Part shown: piece by piece, positions 53,738 through 62,505 of the stretch
Layout: each line of letters starts with the position of its first letter
How positions within the stretch are numbered: position 1 is the stretch's first letter
Assembly: GCF_948472415.1 (NCBI RefSeq)
Contig: NZ_OX419519.1
Coordinates: forward strand, 2,790,001-2,854,000
Origin: Kitasatospora fiedleri
GTDB taxonomy: Bacteria > Actinomycetota > Actinomycetes > Streptomycetales > Streptomycetaceae
Direction: 5' to 3'
DNA length: 64,000 nucleotides
Notes under the pieces: generated by a model
Told to the model about the DNA's origin: nothing
What the model saw: the letters and a program-made list of their open reading frames with translations, nothing else
The model's database searches: none
Made by a program: the position numbers and the translations under genes

Positions 53738-53864
53738 GGAGCCCCCAAAGGTGCGGAGAAAAAGGCGGACGGAAGATCCTACAGGGAACCGGGTGCCGCT
53801 CCGAACGGCGGGGCGGGGCGGGCGGGGAGCGGGCGGGGAGCGGGCGGGGGCGGGGGCCCGGGCC

Positions 53865-55028
53865 TCAGTGGTCGAGGGTCAGCCGGTACCCCCGCTTGAC
53901 GACGGTGGTGATCAGCCGGGGCGCGCCGAGCGCCTGGCGCAGGCGCGCCATCGCGGTCTCCACGGCGTGCTCGTCGCCGCCGCTGCCGGGCAGGGCGCGG
54001 AGCAGGTCGGCCCGGGGGACGACCCAGCCGGGGTGGCGGGCCAGGGTGCGCAGCAGGGCCATGCCGGCCGGGGGGACGGGGCGCAGCCGACCGTCGACCA
54101 GGGCGGCCTGGCCGCGCAGTTCGAGCAGGTGGCCGGCCACCCGGAGCGGGCGGGCCCGGCCGGGCAGCGCCGCGGTGAGGGTCTGCACCATCGCGCCCAG
54201 GCGCATCCGCTCGGGCCAGACGGTCGGGACGTCGAGCGCGTCGAGCGGGGCGGAGGTGACCGGGCCGACGCAGACCGCGAGGACGTCGCGGCGCAGGGCG
54301 TGCAGCAGTTCCTCGGTGCGGCCGCGCTGGGCGGCCCGCTCCAGCAGGCTGATCGCGGCGGGGGCGGAGGTGAAGGTGACGGCGTCGAGCGCGCCGGCGC
54401 AGGTCGCGTCGAGCAGGCGGTCGAGCGGGCCGAGGTCGACGGGCGGGAGCCAGCGGTAGACCGGGACCTCGACGACCTCGGCCCCGGCGGCGCGCAGCGA
54501 CTCGACGAAGCCGGGCAGCGGGGCGCCGTGCAGCTGGACGGCGATCCGGCGGCCGTCGACGCCCTGGTCGAGCAGGTGGGAGAGCACCTCGGCGGAGGAC
54601 TCGGTGGCCGCGGAGAAGGACTCGCGCAGCCCGGCGGCCCGGATCGCGCCCTTGGCCTTGGGGCCGCGGGCGAGCACCGCGGCGTGGCCGAGCGCCTCGC
54701 GCAGCTCGTCGCCCAGGTCCCAGCCCTCGGCGGCCTCCAGCCAGCCGCGGAAGCCGATGCCGGTGGTGGCGACCGCCAGGTCGGGCGGGTCGGCGATCAG
54801 CGCCCGGGTGGCGGTGTGCAGTTCGGTGTCGTCGGCGAGCGGGACGATCCGCAGGGCGGGGGCGCGCAGCACGCTGGCGCCGCGGCGCTGGAGGAGGGCG
54901 GCGAGTTCGTCGGCGCGGCGGGCGGCGGTGATGCCGACGGTCCAGCCCGCGAGCGGGCCGGCCTCGGTGCTCTCGGCGGTCCCGGCGGTCCCGGGTCCGT
55001 CCGGCTGGCGTCGGTTCGGGTCGGCCAT
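53865..55028 (-). CDS. nnaR: NnaR: uroporphyrinogen-III-synthase-like regulator of nitrate assimilation
   Basis: A 387-residue fusion. Residues 27-275 are a HemD-like (uroporphyrinogen-III synthase) domain (WTVGITAARRADELAALLQRRG, VTFTSAPAAISLLERA). Residues 295-385 are an OmpR-type winged helix (LRTLARHPGWVVPRADLLRAL, HAVETAMARLRQALG, VVKRGYRLTLD). This combination is NnaR, described in S. coelicolor as a co-activator, with GlnR, of nitrate and nitrite assimilation genes. Sitting directly downstream of narK strongly supports the name. The gap to narK is 207 bases and includes G-rich repeats. Confidence 0.88.
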   Translation of the reverse strand: MADPNRRQPDGPGTAGTAESTEAGPLAGWTVGITAARRADELAALLQRRGASVLRAPALRIVPLADDTELHTATRALIADPPDLAVATTGIGFRGWLEAAEGWDLGDELREALGHAAVLARGPKAKGAIRAAGLRESFSAATESSAEVLSHLLDQGVDGRRIAVQLHGAPLPGFVESLRAAGAEVVEVPVYRWLPPVDLGPLDRLLDATCAGALDAVTFTSAPAAISLLERAAQRGRTEELLHALRRDVLAVCVGPVTSAPLDALDVPTVWPERMRLGAMVQTLTAALPGRARPLRVAGHLLELRGQAALVDGRLRPVPPAGMALLRTLARHPGWVVPRADLLRALPGSGGDEHAVETAMARLRQALGAPRLITTVVKRGYRLTLDH

Positions 55029-55167
55029 GCGGTGTCGTCCTTAGCTGCGCGGCCCGGGTGTCCTGGCTGGGGACGGGCCGCGGTCGGGTGGGTGATCAAT
55101 CGTGTCCGGTCGCGGTGTCACCCCCGGGTCGCTCCGATTACCGGCGTGTTTCGCCGCTGGTCGGAGC

Positions 55168-55235
55168 GGCCCCGGGGCGGGGCGGCCCCGGGGCGGGGGT
55201 GGCCCCGGGGCGGGGGTGGCCCCGGGGGCCGGGGG
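55168..55235. repeat. Four G/C-rich direct repeats between narK and nnaR
   Basis: Four copies of a 15-18 base unit with the core GGCCCCGGGGCGGGG lie at 55168-55182, 55184-55199, 55201-55216 and 55218-55235. They begin right after the narK stop codon. Each unit contains CCCCGGGG, so each can fold as a small hairpin; they may weaken or end narK transcription before nnaR. Confidence 0.7.
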
Positions 55236-56609
55236 TCAGACCCGCGCGAGGGCGGCGGCGTCGCCGGCGGCGGCGGGGGTGCCGGCGGGGCGGCGGAGGT
55301 ACACCGTCCAGGTGAGGGCGGAGCAGACCGCGTAGGCGGCCAGGAAGGAGGCGAAGGCCGGGGTGCCGGACCCGGCGACCAGGAAGGACTGCCGGAAGGC
55401 CAGGTTGATGAACAGCCCGCCGAGGGCGCCGACCGCGCCGATCACGCCGATCGCGGAGCCGGACATCCGCCGGGACCAGGCGGCGGCCTCCTCGGCGGTG
55501 GCCCCGGCGGCGATCCGGTCCTGGGCCTTGGCGTCGAAGATGCCGGGGATCATCTTGTAGGTGGAGCCGTTGCCCAGCCCGGCGAGGGCGAACAGGGCGA
55601 CGAACCCGGCCAGGAAGACCGGCAGCGAGCGGATCGACGAGGCGTAGGTGACCACGCTCGCGGCGGCGGCCATCGCGGCGAAGTTCCACAGCGTGATCCG
55701 GGCGCCGCCGAACCGGTCGGCGAGCTTCCCGCCGAGCGGGCGGACCACCGAGCCCAGCAGCGGGCCGAGGAAGGTCAGCTGGGCGGCCTGGAGCGGGGTG
55801 CGGCCGAACTGGTTCTGCAACACCAGGCCGAAGGCGAAGGAGAAGCCGATGAAGGAGCCGAAGGTGCCGACGTACAGCACCGACATCAGCCAGGTGTGCC
55901 GCTCCCGGACGACCGCGGCCAGCGAGCGGGTGTCGGACCGCACCGGGGCCAGGTTGTCCATGAACAGGGCAGCGCACAGCGCGGCGAGCACGATCAGCGG
56001 CAGGTAGACGCCGAGGACGATCCGCGGGTGCCCGGCCCCGGCCCAGGCGATCACGCCGAGCGCGACCAGTTGGATGACGGGCACCCCGATGTTGCCGCCG
56101 CCCGCGTTGAGGCCCAGCGCCCAGCCCTTGTGCCGGGCCGGGTAGAAGGCGTTGATGTTGGTCATCGAGGAGGCGAAGTTGCCGCCGCCGAACCCGGTGA
56201 GCGCCGCGACCAGCATGAACGCGGTGTACGAGGTGCCGGGGTGCATCACGTACCCGGCGGCCAGGGTGGGCAGCAGGAGCAGCAGCGCGGAGACCACCGT
56301 CCAGTTCCGGCCGCCGAACCGGGCGACCGCGACGGTGTAGGGGATTCGGACGAAGGAGCCGACCAGGGTGGGCATCGCGACCAGGAAGAACTTCCCGGCC
56401 GGGTCGATGCCGTACTCCTTGCCCATGAAGAGCACCATCACCGACCACAGGCTCCAGATCGAGAAGCCGACGTGCTCGGAGAGCACCGAGAAGGCGAGGT
56501 TGCGGCGGGCGGTGCGGCGGCCGGTGGCCTCCCAGAACGCGGTGTCCTCCGGGTCCCAGCGCTGGATCCAGCGGCCGCCCGTCCTGCCGCGCGTGGTGGT
56601 GCCGTCCAT
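55236..56609 (-). CDS. narK: NarK-type nitrate/nitrite transporter (MFS)
   Basis: A 457-residue major-facilitator protein of the nitrate/nitrite porter group, with about 12 membrane segments. Typical features are LAFSVLSEHVGFSIWSLWSVMV in helix 1 and GFGGGNFASSMTNINAFYP and LGLNAGGGNIGVPVIQ (the nitrate-signature Gly-rich helices). A second Gly-rich helix is FALAGLGNGSTYKMIPGIF. It imports nitrate or exports nitrite. The ATG at 56609 (MDGTTTRGRTGG) was chosen; longer frames run into the tmRNA terminator. The regulator gene nnaR follows on the same strand. No clear GlnR box was seen upstream. Confidence 0.93.
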   Translation of the reverse strand: MDGTTTRGRTGGRWIQRWDPEDTAFWEATGRRTARRNLAFSVLSEHVGFSIWSLWSVMVLFMGKEYGIDPAGKFFLVAMPTLVGSFVRIPYTVAVARFGGRNWTVVSALLLLLPTLAAGYVMHPGTSYTAFMLVAALTGFGGGNFASSMTNINAFYPARHKGWALGLNAGGGNIGVPVIQLVALGVIAWAGAGHPRIVLGVYLPLIVLAALCAALFMDNLAPVRSDTRSLAAVVRERHTWLMSVLYVGTFGSFIGFSFAFGLVLQNQFGRTPLQAAQLTFLGPLLGSVVRPLGGKLADRFGGARITLWNFAAMAAAASVVTYASSIRSLPVFLAGFVALFALAGLGNGSTYKMIPGIFDAKAQDRIAAGATAEEAAAWSRRMSGSAIGVIGAVGALGGLFINLAFRQSFLVAGSGTPAFASFLAAYAVCSALTWTVYLRRPAGTPAAAGDAAALARV

Positions 56610-56749
56610 GGGCTGCTCCTTCGCGTTCCGTTGCCCTGTGCCACTGACGCTAGGAGTCCACGATTTCGGAACCGTTGTGCGGTGTGAAGGGTGCGGAACC
56701 GTCCTCTCACCCGGGGCGGGGCGGGGGTGTGAGGGGCCCGGAACGCACG

Positions 56750-56779
56750 AGAGCCGCCCTCCGGGCGGAGGGCGGCTCT
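56750..56779 (-). terminator. Hairpin downstream of the tmRNA
   Basis: AGAGCCGCCCT (56750-56760) pairs with AGGGCGGCTCT (56769-56779) around an 8-base loop, about 20 bases beyond the 3' end of the tmRNA on the minus strand. It probably ends the tmRNA transcript. Confidence 0.75.
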
Positions 56780-56797
56780 GCGGTGCACATGGGGCGG

Positions 56798-57173
56798 TGG
56801 AGATGCCGGGAATCGAACCCGGGTCCAGTGAAGTGGATTCAGGACTTCTCCGAGCGCAGTCCGCTGTGATTTTCTCGGCCCTGGCAGTCACGCGGACAAG
56901 CCGCCAACAGGCCCAGCCACTGTTTGGTTTCCCCGCCACCCCCGTGGCCCGGGTGGCGGGTTGAGTTCCCTAGATTATGCCAGGATCCGGGTCGGGAACG
57001 CCCCGGGCTGACACCCATTCACTTTCGCAGATCAGGCTGCGAGAGCGAACTGCTGGGAATCGCGCTTAGAGTTGGCGATTATTTTTTTGCGACAGGTGGT
57101 TAACGAGATCATTGCCGCGTTCCTCGGCTCGCTTCTCCTGTTTCGACTGTCACTGTCGAAACCGATCATCCCC
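56798..57173 (-). ncRNA. ssrA: Transfer-messenger RNA (tmRNA)
   Basis: A 376-nucleotide tmRNA. The ends form a tRNA-like acceptor: GGGGATG (from 57173) pairs with CATCTCC (56799-56805), one G-U pair included. The T arm is CCGGGTTCGATTCCCGG near the 3' end. The tag ORF runs from about 57076 to the TGA at 57032 and encodes ANSKRDSQQFALAA, ending in the ALAA degron. tmRNA with SmpB rescues ribosomes stalled on broken mRNAs and tags the product. The encoded 3' end is A-CCG rather than A-CCA, so the CCA is probably added after transcription. smpB is about 1.5 kb further along. Confidence 0.97.
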
Positions 57174-57321
57174 ATGTTGTGTTGAGAAACAGCGCCGGCG
57201 GGCGGGCCTGCCGGGTGGTGCGCTGCCATAGTACTCAACCCGCGCGTCAAGGGTCCAGCGCATTAACGGTCGGCGCGTGTTCGGCGCGGGACCGGCGTGG
57301 GTCCGCGCCGGTCCGCGCCGG

Positions 57322-58587
57322 TCAGTTCGCGCCGGGCAGGCCGGTCCGCTGGGCCAGCCAGGGCAGCGCCAGCCTGAAGCCCGCGGCGCCGAACTGCCAG
57401 TCGTGCTTGCCGGGGTGCACCTCCACCTTGGTGGCCAGGCCGGCCTGCCGGGCGGCCCGGTCCAGGGCCTGGGCGTTCTCCAGGTGCTTGCCGCCCTCGT
57501 CGGCGCCGACCAGGAAGTAGCCGCCGGAGCCGCGGTAGGTGTCCTTCCCGGCCCGGCCGAGGACGGTCAGCGGGTCGTGCGCCTCCCAGGCGGCGGCGTC
57601 CCCGCCGTACAGGCCGTCGACGGTGGCCTGCCGGCCGCCGAGGTTGGGGCCGAGGTCGCCGGAGATGTCGACGAAGTGGCCGAACACCTCGGGGTGCACC
57701 ACGCCCAGGTCGACCGCGCAGGTGCCGCCCATCGACCAGCCGACCACGGCCCAGGAGCGCGGGTCGGTGGCGGTGCCGAAGGTCCGGGCGACGTACGGCG
57801 GGACGTCCTTGACCAGGTGGTCCTCGGCGTTGCCGTGCTTGCCGTTGACGCACTCGGTGTCGGTCTTGAAGTCCCCGGTGGCGTCCGCCATCACCAGCAC
57901 CGGGGCGTAGCCGTTGTGGGCGGCGGCGTACGCGTCGGCGGTCTCGACCGCCGCGCCGGCCCGGATCCAGTTGTCGGGGGCGGCGAACTGGCCGCCGATC
58001 ATCTCGACCACCGGCAGCTTGGGCCGGGCCTTGCTGCGGAACCAGGCCGGCGGCAGGTAGACCAGTTCGCGGCGGTGCTTGAAGCCGCTCGGCTCGGCGG
58101 GGACGTCCACCGCGACCACCCGGCCCTCGGTGGCCCGGCCGACGGTGGCCAGGGCCTCCTCCAGGGTCATCTGCTGCGGCACCGGGGCGTCGGACAGGTC
58201 GCCGACCGCCGCCTCCACGTCCGGGTAGTAGCCGGTGGAGATGTTGATCGAGTTGGCCGCGCACAGCAGGGACATCGCCACCGCCACCGGGACGGCGGCC
58301 AGGTTCCACCAGCGGGAGCGGCGCACCCCGGCGGCCAGCCCGCCCAGGCCCAGCAGGGCGCAGCACACCCAGAGCCAGAGGCCGGGCGGCAGCGGGTCCT
58401 GGATGTCGCCGAACGCCAGCACCAGCAGCGCGGCCAGCCCGGTGCCGGCGGCGGCCCCGCCGACCACCCAGGGCAGCCGGCGGCGGACCCAGAACGGGCT
58501 GACTCTGAACAGCGCCGCCGCGACCGCCACCACGGCCAGTATGCGGAAGGTCCACGGCAGCCAGCCACTCAACAGCGAGATGTCCAC
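57322..58587 (-). CDS. Membrane-anchored alpha/beta-hydrolase (esterase-D/mycolyltransferase-like)
   Basis: A 421-residue protein starting at the GTG at 58587. Residues 1-115 hold four membrane segments. The rest is an alpha/beta-hydrolase of the esterase-D/antigen-85-like type: the nucleophile elbow GWSMGG, the Asp/acidic region near VGADEGGKHLENA, and the His in HPGKHDWQFGAAGF. The enzymatic domain begins RRELVYLPPAWF and carries VLVMADATGDFKTDTECVNG, a mycolyltransferase-like loop. The hydrolase part is probably outside the membrane. The substrate is unknown. It lies between ssrA and smpB on the same strand. Confidence 0.85.
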   Translation of the reverse strand: MDISLLSGWLPWTFRILAVVAVAAALFRVSPFWVRRRLPWVVGGAAAGTGLAALLVLAFGDIQDPLPPGLWLWVCCALLGLGGLAAGVRRSRWWNLAAVPVAVAMSLLCAANSINISTGYYPDVEAAVGDLSDAPVPQQMTLEEALATVGRATEGRVVAVDVPAEPSGFKHRRELVYLPPAWFRSKARPKLPVVEMIGGQFAAPDNWIRAGAAVETADAYAAAHNGYAPVLVMADATGDFKTDTECVNGKHGNAEDHLVKDVPPYVARTFGTATDPRSWAVVGWSMGGTCAVDLGVVHPEVFGHFVDISGDLGPNLGGRQATVDGLYGGDAAAWEAHDPLTVLGRAGKDTYRGSGGYFLVGADEGGKHLENAQALDRAARQAGLATKVEVHPGKHDWQFGAAGFRLALPWLAQRTGLPGAN

Positions 58588-58654
58588 CCGGAGATGATAC
58601 GGAGACGCTCCATCACGCCGGTTGGCCGGGCCCCGTCAGGCGCTTGACGGCGGA

Positions 58655-59137
58655 TCAGCCCTGGCCGGAGCGGCGGCGGGCGGCCGCCACCGCGCGGTCC
58701 GACTCGCGGCGGTCCTGGCGCTCGCGCAGGGTCTGCCGCTTGTCGTAGAGCTTCTTGCCGACGGCGAGGGCGAGTTCGAGCTTGGCGCGGCCGTCCTTGA
58801 AGTACAGCGACAGCGGGACGAGCGTGTGGCCGCTCTCCTTCGCCTTGGACTCGATCTTGCGGATCTCCATCTTGTGCAGCAGCAGCTTGCGCTTGCGCCG
58901 CGCCGAGTGGTTGGTCCAGGTGCCCTGGGCGTACTCGGGGATGAAGACGTTGTCGATCCAGGCCTCGCCGCCCTGGATGTACGCGTAGCCGTCGACCAGG
59001 TTGGCCCGGCCCTCGCGCAGCGACTTGACCTCGGTACCGGTGAGCACCATGCCGCACTCGTAGGTGTCGAGAATGGTGTACTCGTGCCGCGCCTTCTTGT
59101 TCTGCGCGACCAGCTTCTTGCCCGTTTCCTTTGCCAT
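58655..59137 (-). CDS. smpB: SsrA-binding protein SmpB
   Basis: A 160-residue SmpB, the protein that binds tmRNA and brings it to stalled ribosomes. It has the conserved core [71 protein letters not shown] and [29 protein letters not shown]. Length and start (MAKETGKKL) are normal. It is 67 bases upstream of the esterase gene on the minus strand and about 1.5 kb from ssrA, so the two components of trans-translation are near neighbours. The S41 protease gene precedes it. Confidence 0.97.
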   Translation of the reverse strand: MAKETGKKLVAQNKKARHEYTILDTYECGMVLTGTEVKSLREGRANLVDGYAYIQGGEAWIDNVFIPEYAQGTWTNHSARRKRKLLLHKMEIRKIESKAKESGHTLVPLSLYFKDGRAKLELALAVGKKLYDKRQTLRERQDRRESDRAVAAARRRSGQG

Positions 59138-59181
59138 AGCCCGGCCATTCTCGCACTTCGGCGGCGGACGCGGCAGCCCCT

Positions 59182-60321
59182 TTACGGCGCGGCGGGCGCG
59201 GGCGGCGCGGAAGGCGCCTCGTCGGGGGCGGAGCCGCGCAGCCCGGCGAGCACCTTGAGGGCGAGCGCCTGCGGGTCCTCGCCGGCGGCCGGCACGTCGG
59301 GCTGGACGCCGGTGCCGTCCGGGGAGCGGCCGGCCGGGGTCTGGTAGCGGCCGACGGTGAGCTCCAGCACGGAGCCGTCGGCGAGCCGGCTGGGCTGCTG
59401 GACGGTGCCCTTGCCGAAGGTGCGGCTGCCGACCAGGACGGCCCGGCCGCGGTCCTGGAACGCGCCGGCCAGCAGTTCGGCGGCGCTCATGGTGCCGCCG
59501 TCGACCAGCACCACCAGCGGGACGGCGGTGTCGCCGCCCGGGGCGGAGGTCAGTTCGCGGTGCTCGCCGTGCACCTGGTAGCTGGCCACCGGCCCGCCGT
59601 CGAGGAACACCGAGGCGGTGCCGACGGCCTCGCCGACCAGTCCGCCGGAGTTGCCGCGCAGGTCGAGCACCACGCCCCGGGAGCCGGCCGCGGCGGCCCG
59701 CACCTGGTCGGCGACGCCCTCGGTGAAGGCGTGCACGGCGATCCGGACCACCCCGGGCGCCGGGTGCGCGACCTCGACCTCGCGGGTGGACAGCTCGGCC
59801 CGGGTCAGGGTGAGTTGGCGCACCGGCCCGGCCGCGTCCCGGACGCCCACCGCGACCGCGCTGCCGGCCGGGCCGCCGCGCAGCCGGGAGACCAGTTCGG
59901 TGACCGGCAGCTGCTCGGCGGCGGCGCCGTCCACGGTGACCAGCAGCTCGCCGGGCGCGATGCCGGCCCGGGCGGCGGGCGAGCCGGGCGCCACCTCGGC
60001 GACCAGGGTGGGCCCGCCGGCCTCCCGGTCCACGCTCAGCCCGACGCCCGCGTACCGGCCGCCGGTGAGGTCGGCGTACTGCTGCGGGCTCAGGTAGGCC
60101 GCCCAGCGGTCGCCGCTGGCGCCGACCAACTGCCTGGCCTGCTGCGGGGTGAGGTCCGCCCCCGCCAGGTCGGCGGCGGGCGGCAGTCCCTCGGACGACG
60201 AGGGGGCCCGGAGCGAGCCGTCCGGCTCCCCCCAGGCCCCCGAGGCGGCTCCGGCGAACAGCACCGCGCCGAACACCAGGCCGAGCGTCATCCCCTGGCG
60301 TACCCGCGGTGCAGTCGGCAT
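59182..60321 (-). CDS. S41-family C-terminal-processing-type peptidase
   Basis: A 379-residue S41 peptidase with an N-terminal signal or anchor (about 10-28). The PDZ domain is at about 85-165 ([38 protein letters not shown]). The catalytic domain follows, with [14 protein letters not shown], the catalytic Ser in [19 protein letters not shown] and the Lys in [11 protein letters not shown]-terminal Pro/Ala tail ends it. These enzymes cut near the C-termini of substrates outside the membrane. It is placed between ftsX and smpB with small gaps (54 and 44 bases), consistent with one transcript. Confidence 0.92.
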   Translation of the reverse strand: MPTAPRVRQGMTLGLVFGAVLFAGAASGAWGEPDGSLRAPSSSEGLPPAADLAGADLTPQQARQLVGASGDRWAAYLSPQQYADLTGGRYAGVGLSVDREAGGPTLVAEVAPGSPAARAGIAPGELLVTVDGAAAEQLPVTELVSRLRGGPAGSAVAVGVRDAAGPVRQLTLTRAELSTREVEVAHPAPGVVRIAVHAFTEGVADQVRAAAAGSRGVVLDLRGNSGGLVGEAVGTASVFLDGGPVASYQVHGEHRELTSAPGGDTAVPLVVLVDGGTMSAAELLAGAFQDRGRAVLVGSRTFGKGTVQQPSRLADGSVLELTVGRYQTPAGRSPDGTGVQPDVPAAGEDPQALALKVLAGLRGSAPDEAPSAPPAPAAP

Positions 60322-60375
60322 GGGCCCGATTCTAGTGCCGCGGCGGGCGGTTGGGCCTGTGACGCCGACGACCCG

Positions 60376-61281
60376 TCAGACCTTCAGGTACTTGCGCAGG
60401 GTGAAGAACGCGGCCACGCCCGCCATCGCCATGCCGACCACGACCAGCAGCGGGATCACCGCCAACACCGAGGACAGGCCGATGAAGTGGATGAACGCCA
60501 CCTTCTTGGCCAGCCACTCCTGGACGAAGAAGTGGCCGCCCAGCAGCAGCGCCGAGGCCAGCGCCGAGCCGAGCAGCGCGGCGAACGCGGCCTCCGCGAT
60601 GAACGGCATCTGCACGTAGAAGTTGGACGCGCCGACCAGCCGCATGATGCCGGTCTCGCGGCGGCGGCTGAACGCGGACACCCGGACGGTGTTGACGATC
60701 AGCAGCAGCGCGACGAACAGCATCAGCACCATGATCACGAACGCCGCGGTCTGCAGGCCGCGCAGCAGGCCGAACAGGTTCTCCAGGATCTTCCGCTGGT
60801 CCTCGACCGACTTCACGCCCGGCTTGCCGGCGAAGGCGCTCTGGATCACGTCGAACCGGGTCGGGTCGTTCAGCTTGACCCGCCAGGACTGCGGCATGGA
60901 GTCCGGACCGACCGCCGCCAGCAGCGGGTTGTCCGGGTTGCTGTCCTTGAAGTGCTTGAACGCTTCCTGCGAGTTCTCGAAGGTGTAGCTCTGCACCAGC
61001 GGCATCTTCGCCAGGCCGTCCTTGACCGCCTGGATCTGGTCCTGGGTCGCCTCGCCGTCCGCGCACTGCGGCGAGTTGTGCTCCGCCTTGGTGCAGAAGT
61101 AGATGCTGACCTCGACCTTGTCGTACCAGTAGTCCTTCATGGAGTTGACCTGGTCGCGGACCAGCAGCGAGGCACCGGCGAGGGCGAGCGACAGCGCGAC
61201 ACTGACCACGACGGCGATGGTCATGGTCAGGTTGCGGCGGAGACCGACGCCGATCTCCGACAGAACGAACTGGGCGCGCAT
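60376..61281 (-). CDS. ftsX: Cell division protein FtsX
   Basis: A 301-residue four-helix membrane protein of the FtsX/permease type. It has the N-terminal cytoplasmic VLSEIGVGLRRNLTMTIAVVVSVAL, a large extracellular loop after TM1 (about 45-170), and a C-terminal cluster of three helices with FVIMVLMLFVALLLIVNTVRVSAFSRRRETGIMRLVGAS, a typical FtsX/MacB-like segment. FtsX partners the ATPase FtsE and, outside, activates peptidoglycan hydrolases during division or elongation. Its gene starts 11 bases after the ftsE stop. The start MRAQFVL is normal. Confidence 0.96.
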   Translation of the reverse strand: MRAQFVLSEIGVGLRRNLTMTIAVVVSVALSLALAGASLLVRDQVNSMKDYWYDKVEVSIYFCTKAEHNSPQCADGEATQDQIQAVKDGLAKMPLVQSYTFENSQEAFKHFKDSNPDNPLLAAVGPDSMPQSWRVKLNDPTRFDVIQSAFAGKPGVKSVEDQRKILENLFGLLRGLQTAAFVIMVLMLFVALLLIVNTVRVSAFSRRRETGIMRLVGASNFYVQMPFIAEAAFAALLGSALASALLLGGHFFVQEWLAKKVAFIHFIGLSSVLAVIPLLVVVGMAMAGVAAFFTLRKYLKV

Positions 61282-61292
61282 GCTTCTCTCTT

Positions 61293-61982
61293 CTAGCTCT
61301 GGTAGCCGTAGACGCCGCGGGCCTGGTCACGGACCAGCAGGCCCTTGTCGAGCTCGATGACGCGCTTGCGCATCTGGTCGACGATGGCCTGGTCGTGGGT
61401 CGCCATCAGCACGGTGGTGCCGGTCCGGTTGATGCGGTCGAGCAGCTTCATGATGCCGACCGAGTTCTGCGGGTCGAGGTTGCCGGTGGGCTCGTCGGCG
61501 ATCAGCAGCATCGGGCGGTTCACGAACGCCCGGGCGATCGCCACGCGCTGCTGCTCACCACCGGACAGCTCGCCGGGCATCCGGTCCTCCTTGCCGCCGA
61601 GGCCGACCAGGTCGAGCACCTCGGGCACCACCTTGTTGATGGCGCTCTTCGGCTTGCCGATGACCTCCAGGGCGAACGCCACGTTCTGCCCCACCGTCTT
61701 GTTCGGCAGCAGGCGGAAGTCCTGGAAGACCGTGCCCAGTTGGCGCCGCATGTGCGGCACCTTCCAGTTCGAGAGCTTGCCCAGGTCCTTGCCCAGCACG
61801 TGCACCGCACCGGTGGACGGGCGCTCCTCGCGCAGGCACAGGCGCAGGAACGTCGACTTGCCCGAACCCGACGAGCCCACCAGGAAGACGAACTCGCCCT
61901 TCTCGATCTCCAGCGAGACGTTGTCCAGGGCCGGACGGTTCTGCTTGGGATAGGTCTTGGAGACGTTGTCGAATCTGATCAC
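61293..61982 (-). CDS. ftsE: Cell division ATP-binding protein FtsE
   Basis: A 229-residue ABC-type ATPase. It has Walker A ([10 protein letters not shown]), Q-loop, signature motif ([16 protein letters not shown]), Walker B ([13 protein letters not shown]) and the H-loop (MATHDQAI). FtsE hydrolyses ATP and, through FtsX, drives hydrolase activation at the septum. It heads a unit with ftsX, the S41 protease and smpB, all in the same order as in other streptomycetes. The ATG at 61982 is normal. The gap upstream is divergent to a small membrane protein gene (62244). Confidence 0.97.
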   Translation of the reverse strand: MIRFDNVSKTYPKQNRPALDNVSLEIEKGEFVFLVGSSGSGKSTFLRLCLREERPSTGAVHVLGKDLGKLSNWKVPHMRRQLGTVFQDFRLLPNKTVGQNVAFALEVIGKPKSAINKVVPEVLDLVGLGGKEDRMPGELSGGEQQRVAIARAFVNRPMLLIADEPTGNLDPQNSVGIMKLLDRINRTGTTVLMATHDQAIVDQMRKRVIELDKGLLVRDQARGVYGYQS

Positions 61983-62243
61983 GGCTGCATCACGGGGGCC
62001 ATCCTAGGTGGATCGGAGCCAGTGACCTTACGCGATGCCCAACCGCACCCGCAGTCGCGGGGCGCGTACTGAACGTGGTTTCGTCAGGTGTTGTTCGGGT
62101 TCGCCCCGGAAATTGCGAGGTACGTCACAGATCGATAACCCTTCTCCTCCGGGAGCCGAGGGGTACGGAACCTGGCAGAGTGGTAAGCAGTCGGAACCGA
62201 ATCCGCCTCCGGCGCGTTGGCTATGCAGCAAGGAGGAGATCGC

Positions 62244-62432
62244 ATGACCTGCGACCAACTGGTGTGCGCCAACTGCAACGGCCGCGTGATCGACGGCCGC
62301 TGCCCGGTGTGCCGCGCCAACCGGGCCCGGCTCCAGCAGGAGCCGCACGGGCCGTTCGCGACGCTCAATCCCGCGGTGCTGCTGGGCCTGCTGTTCGTCG
62401 CGGTGCTCATGCTGGCCCTGCTGCTGCGCTGA
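62244..62432 (+). CDS. Small Cys-rich (zinc-ribbon-like) membrane protein
   Basis: A 62-residue protein with the ATG at 62244, 7 bases after AGGAGGA. Residues 3-22 carry four cysteines as CDQLVCANC and CPVC, like a small zinc ribbon (MTCDQLVCANC, GRCPVCRANRARL). A single membrane helix follows at about 42-60 (LNPAVLLGLLFVAVLMLALLL). It therefore is probably a membrane-anchored protein with a cytoplasmic metal site. I do not recognise the family. Its end is next to the terminator at 62453-62490 and the convergent prfB. Confidence 0.75.
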   Translation: MTCDQLVCANCNGRVIDGRCPVCRANRARLQQEPHGPFATLNPAVLLGLLFVAVLMLALLLR

Positions 62433-62452
62433 CCCCGAACGCCGAGCAAGAA

Positions 62453-62490
62453 GGGAGGGGCCCCACCGCCACGGCGGTGGGGCCCCTCCC
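62453..62490. terminator. Bidirectional hairpin terminator between the small gene and prfB
   Basis: GGGAGGGGCCCCACCGCC (62453-62470) pairs with its exact complement at 62473-62490 around a very short centre, so a few inner pairs must open. It lies between convergent ends of the small membrane protein gene and prfB. Confidence 0.85.
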
Positions 62491-62505
62491 GTTACTCGGA
62501 CGTGC

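Noticed and set aside
53738..53864. A rifamycin-associated element upstream of helD
   Set aside because: The inverted repeat described for HelR-type genes was looked for by eye and not found, so no rifamycin-resistance claim is made.
56610..56749. A GlnR-type box upstream of narK
   Set aside because: Expected from NnaR/GlnR control, but only isolated GAAAT-like pieces are present without the spaced GTNAC partners.
57225..57250. A promoter for the tmRNA (TTGACG on the minus strand)
   Set aside because: No -10 element lies at an acceptable distance: the nearest TACTAT or TATGGC gives spacings of only 11-14 bases.
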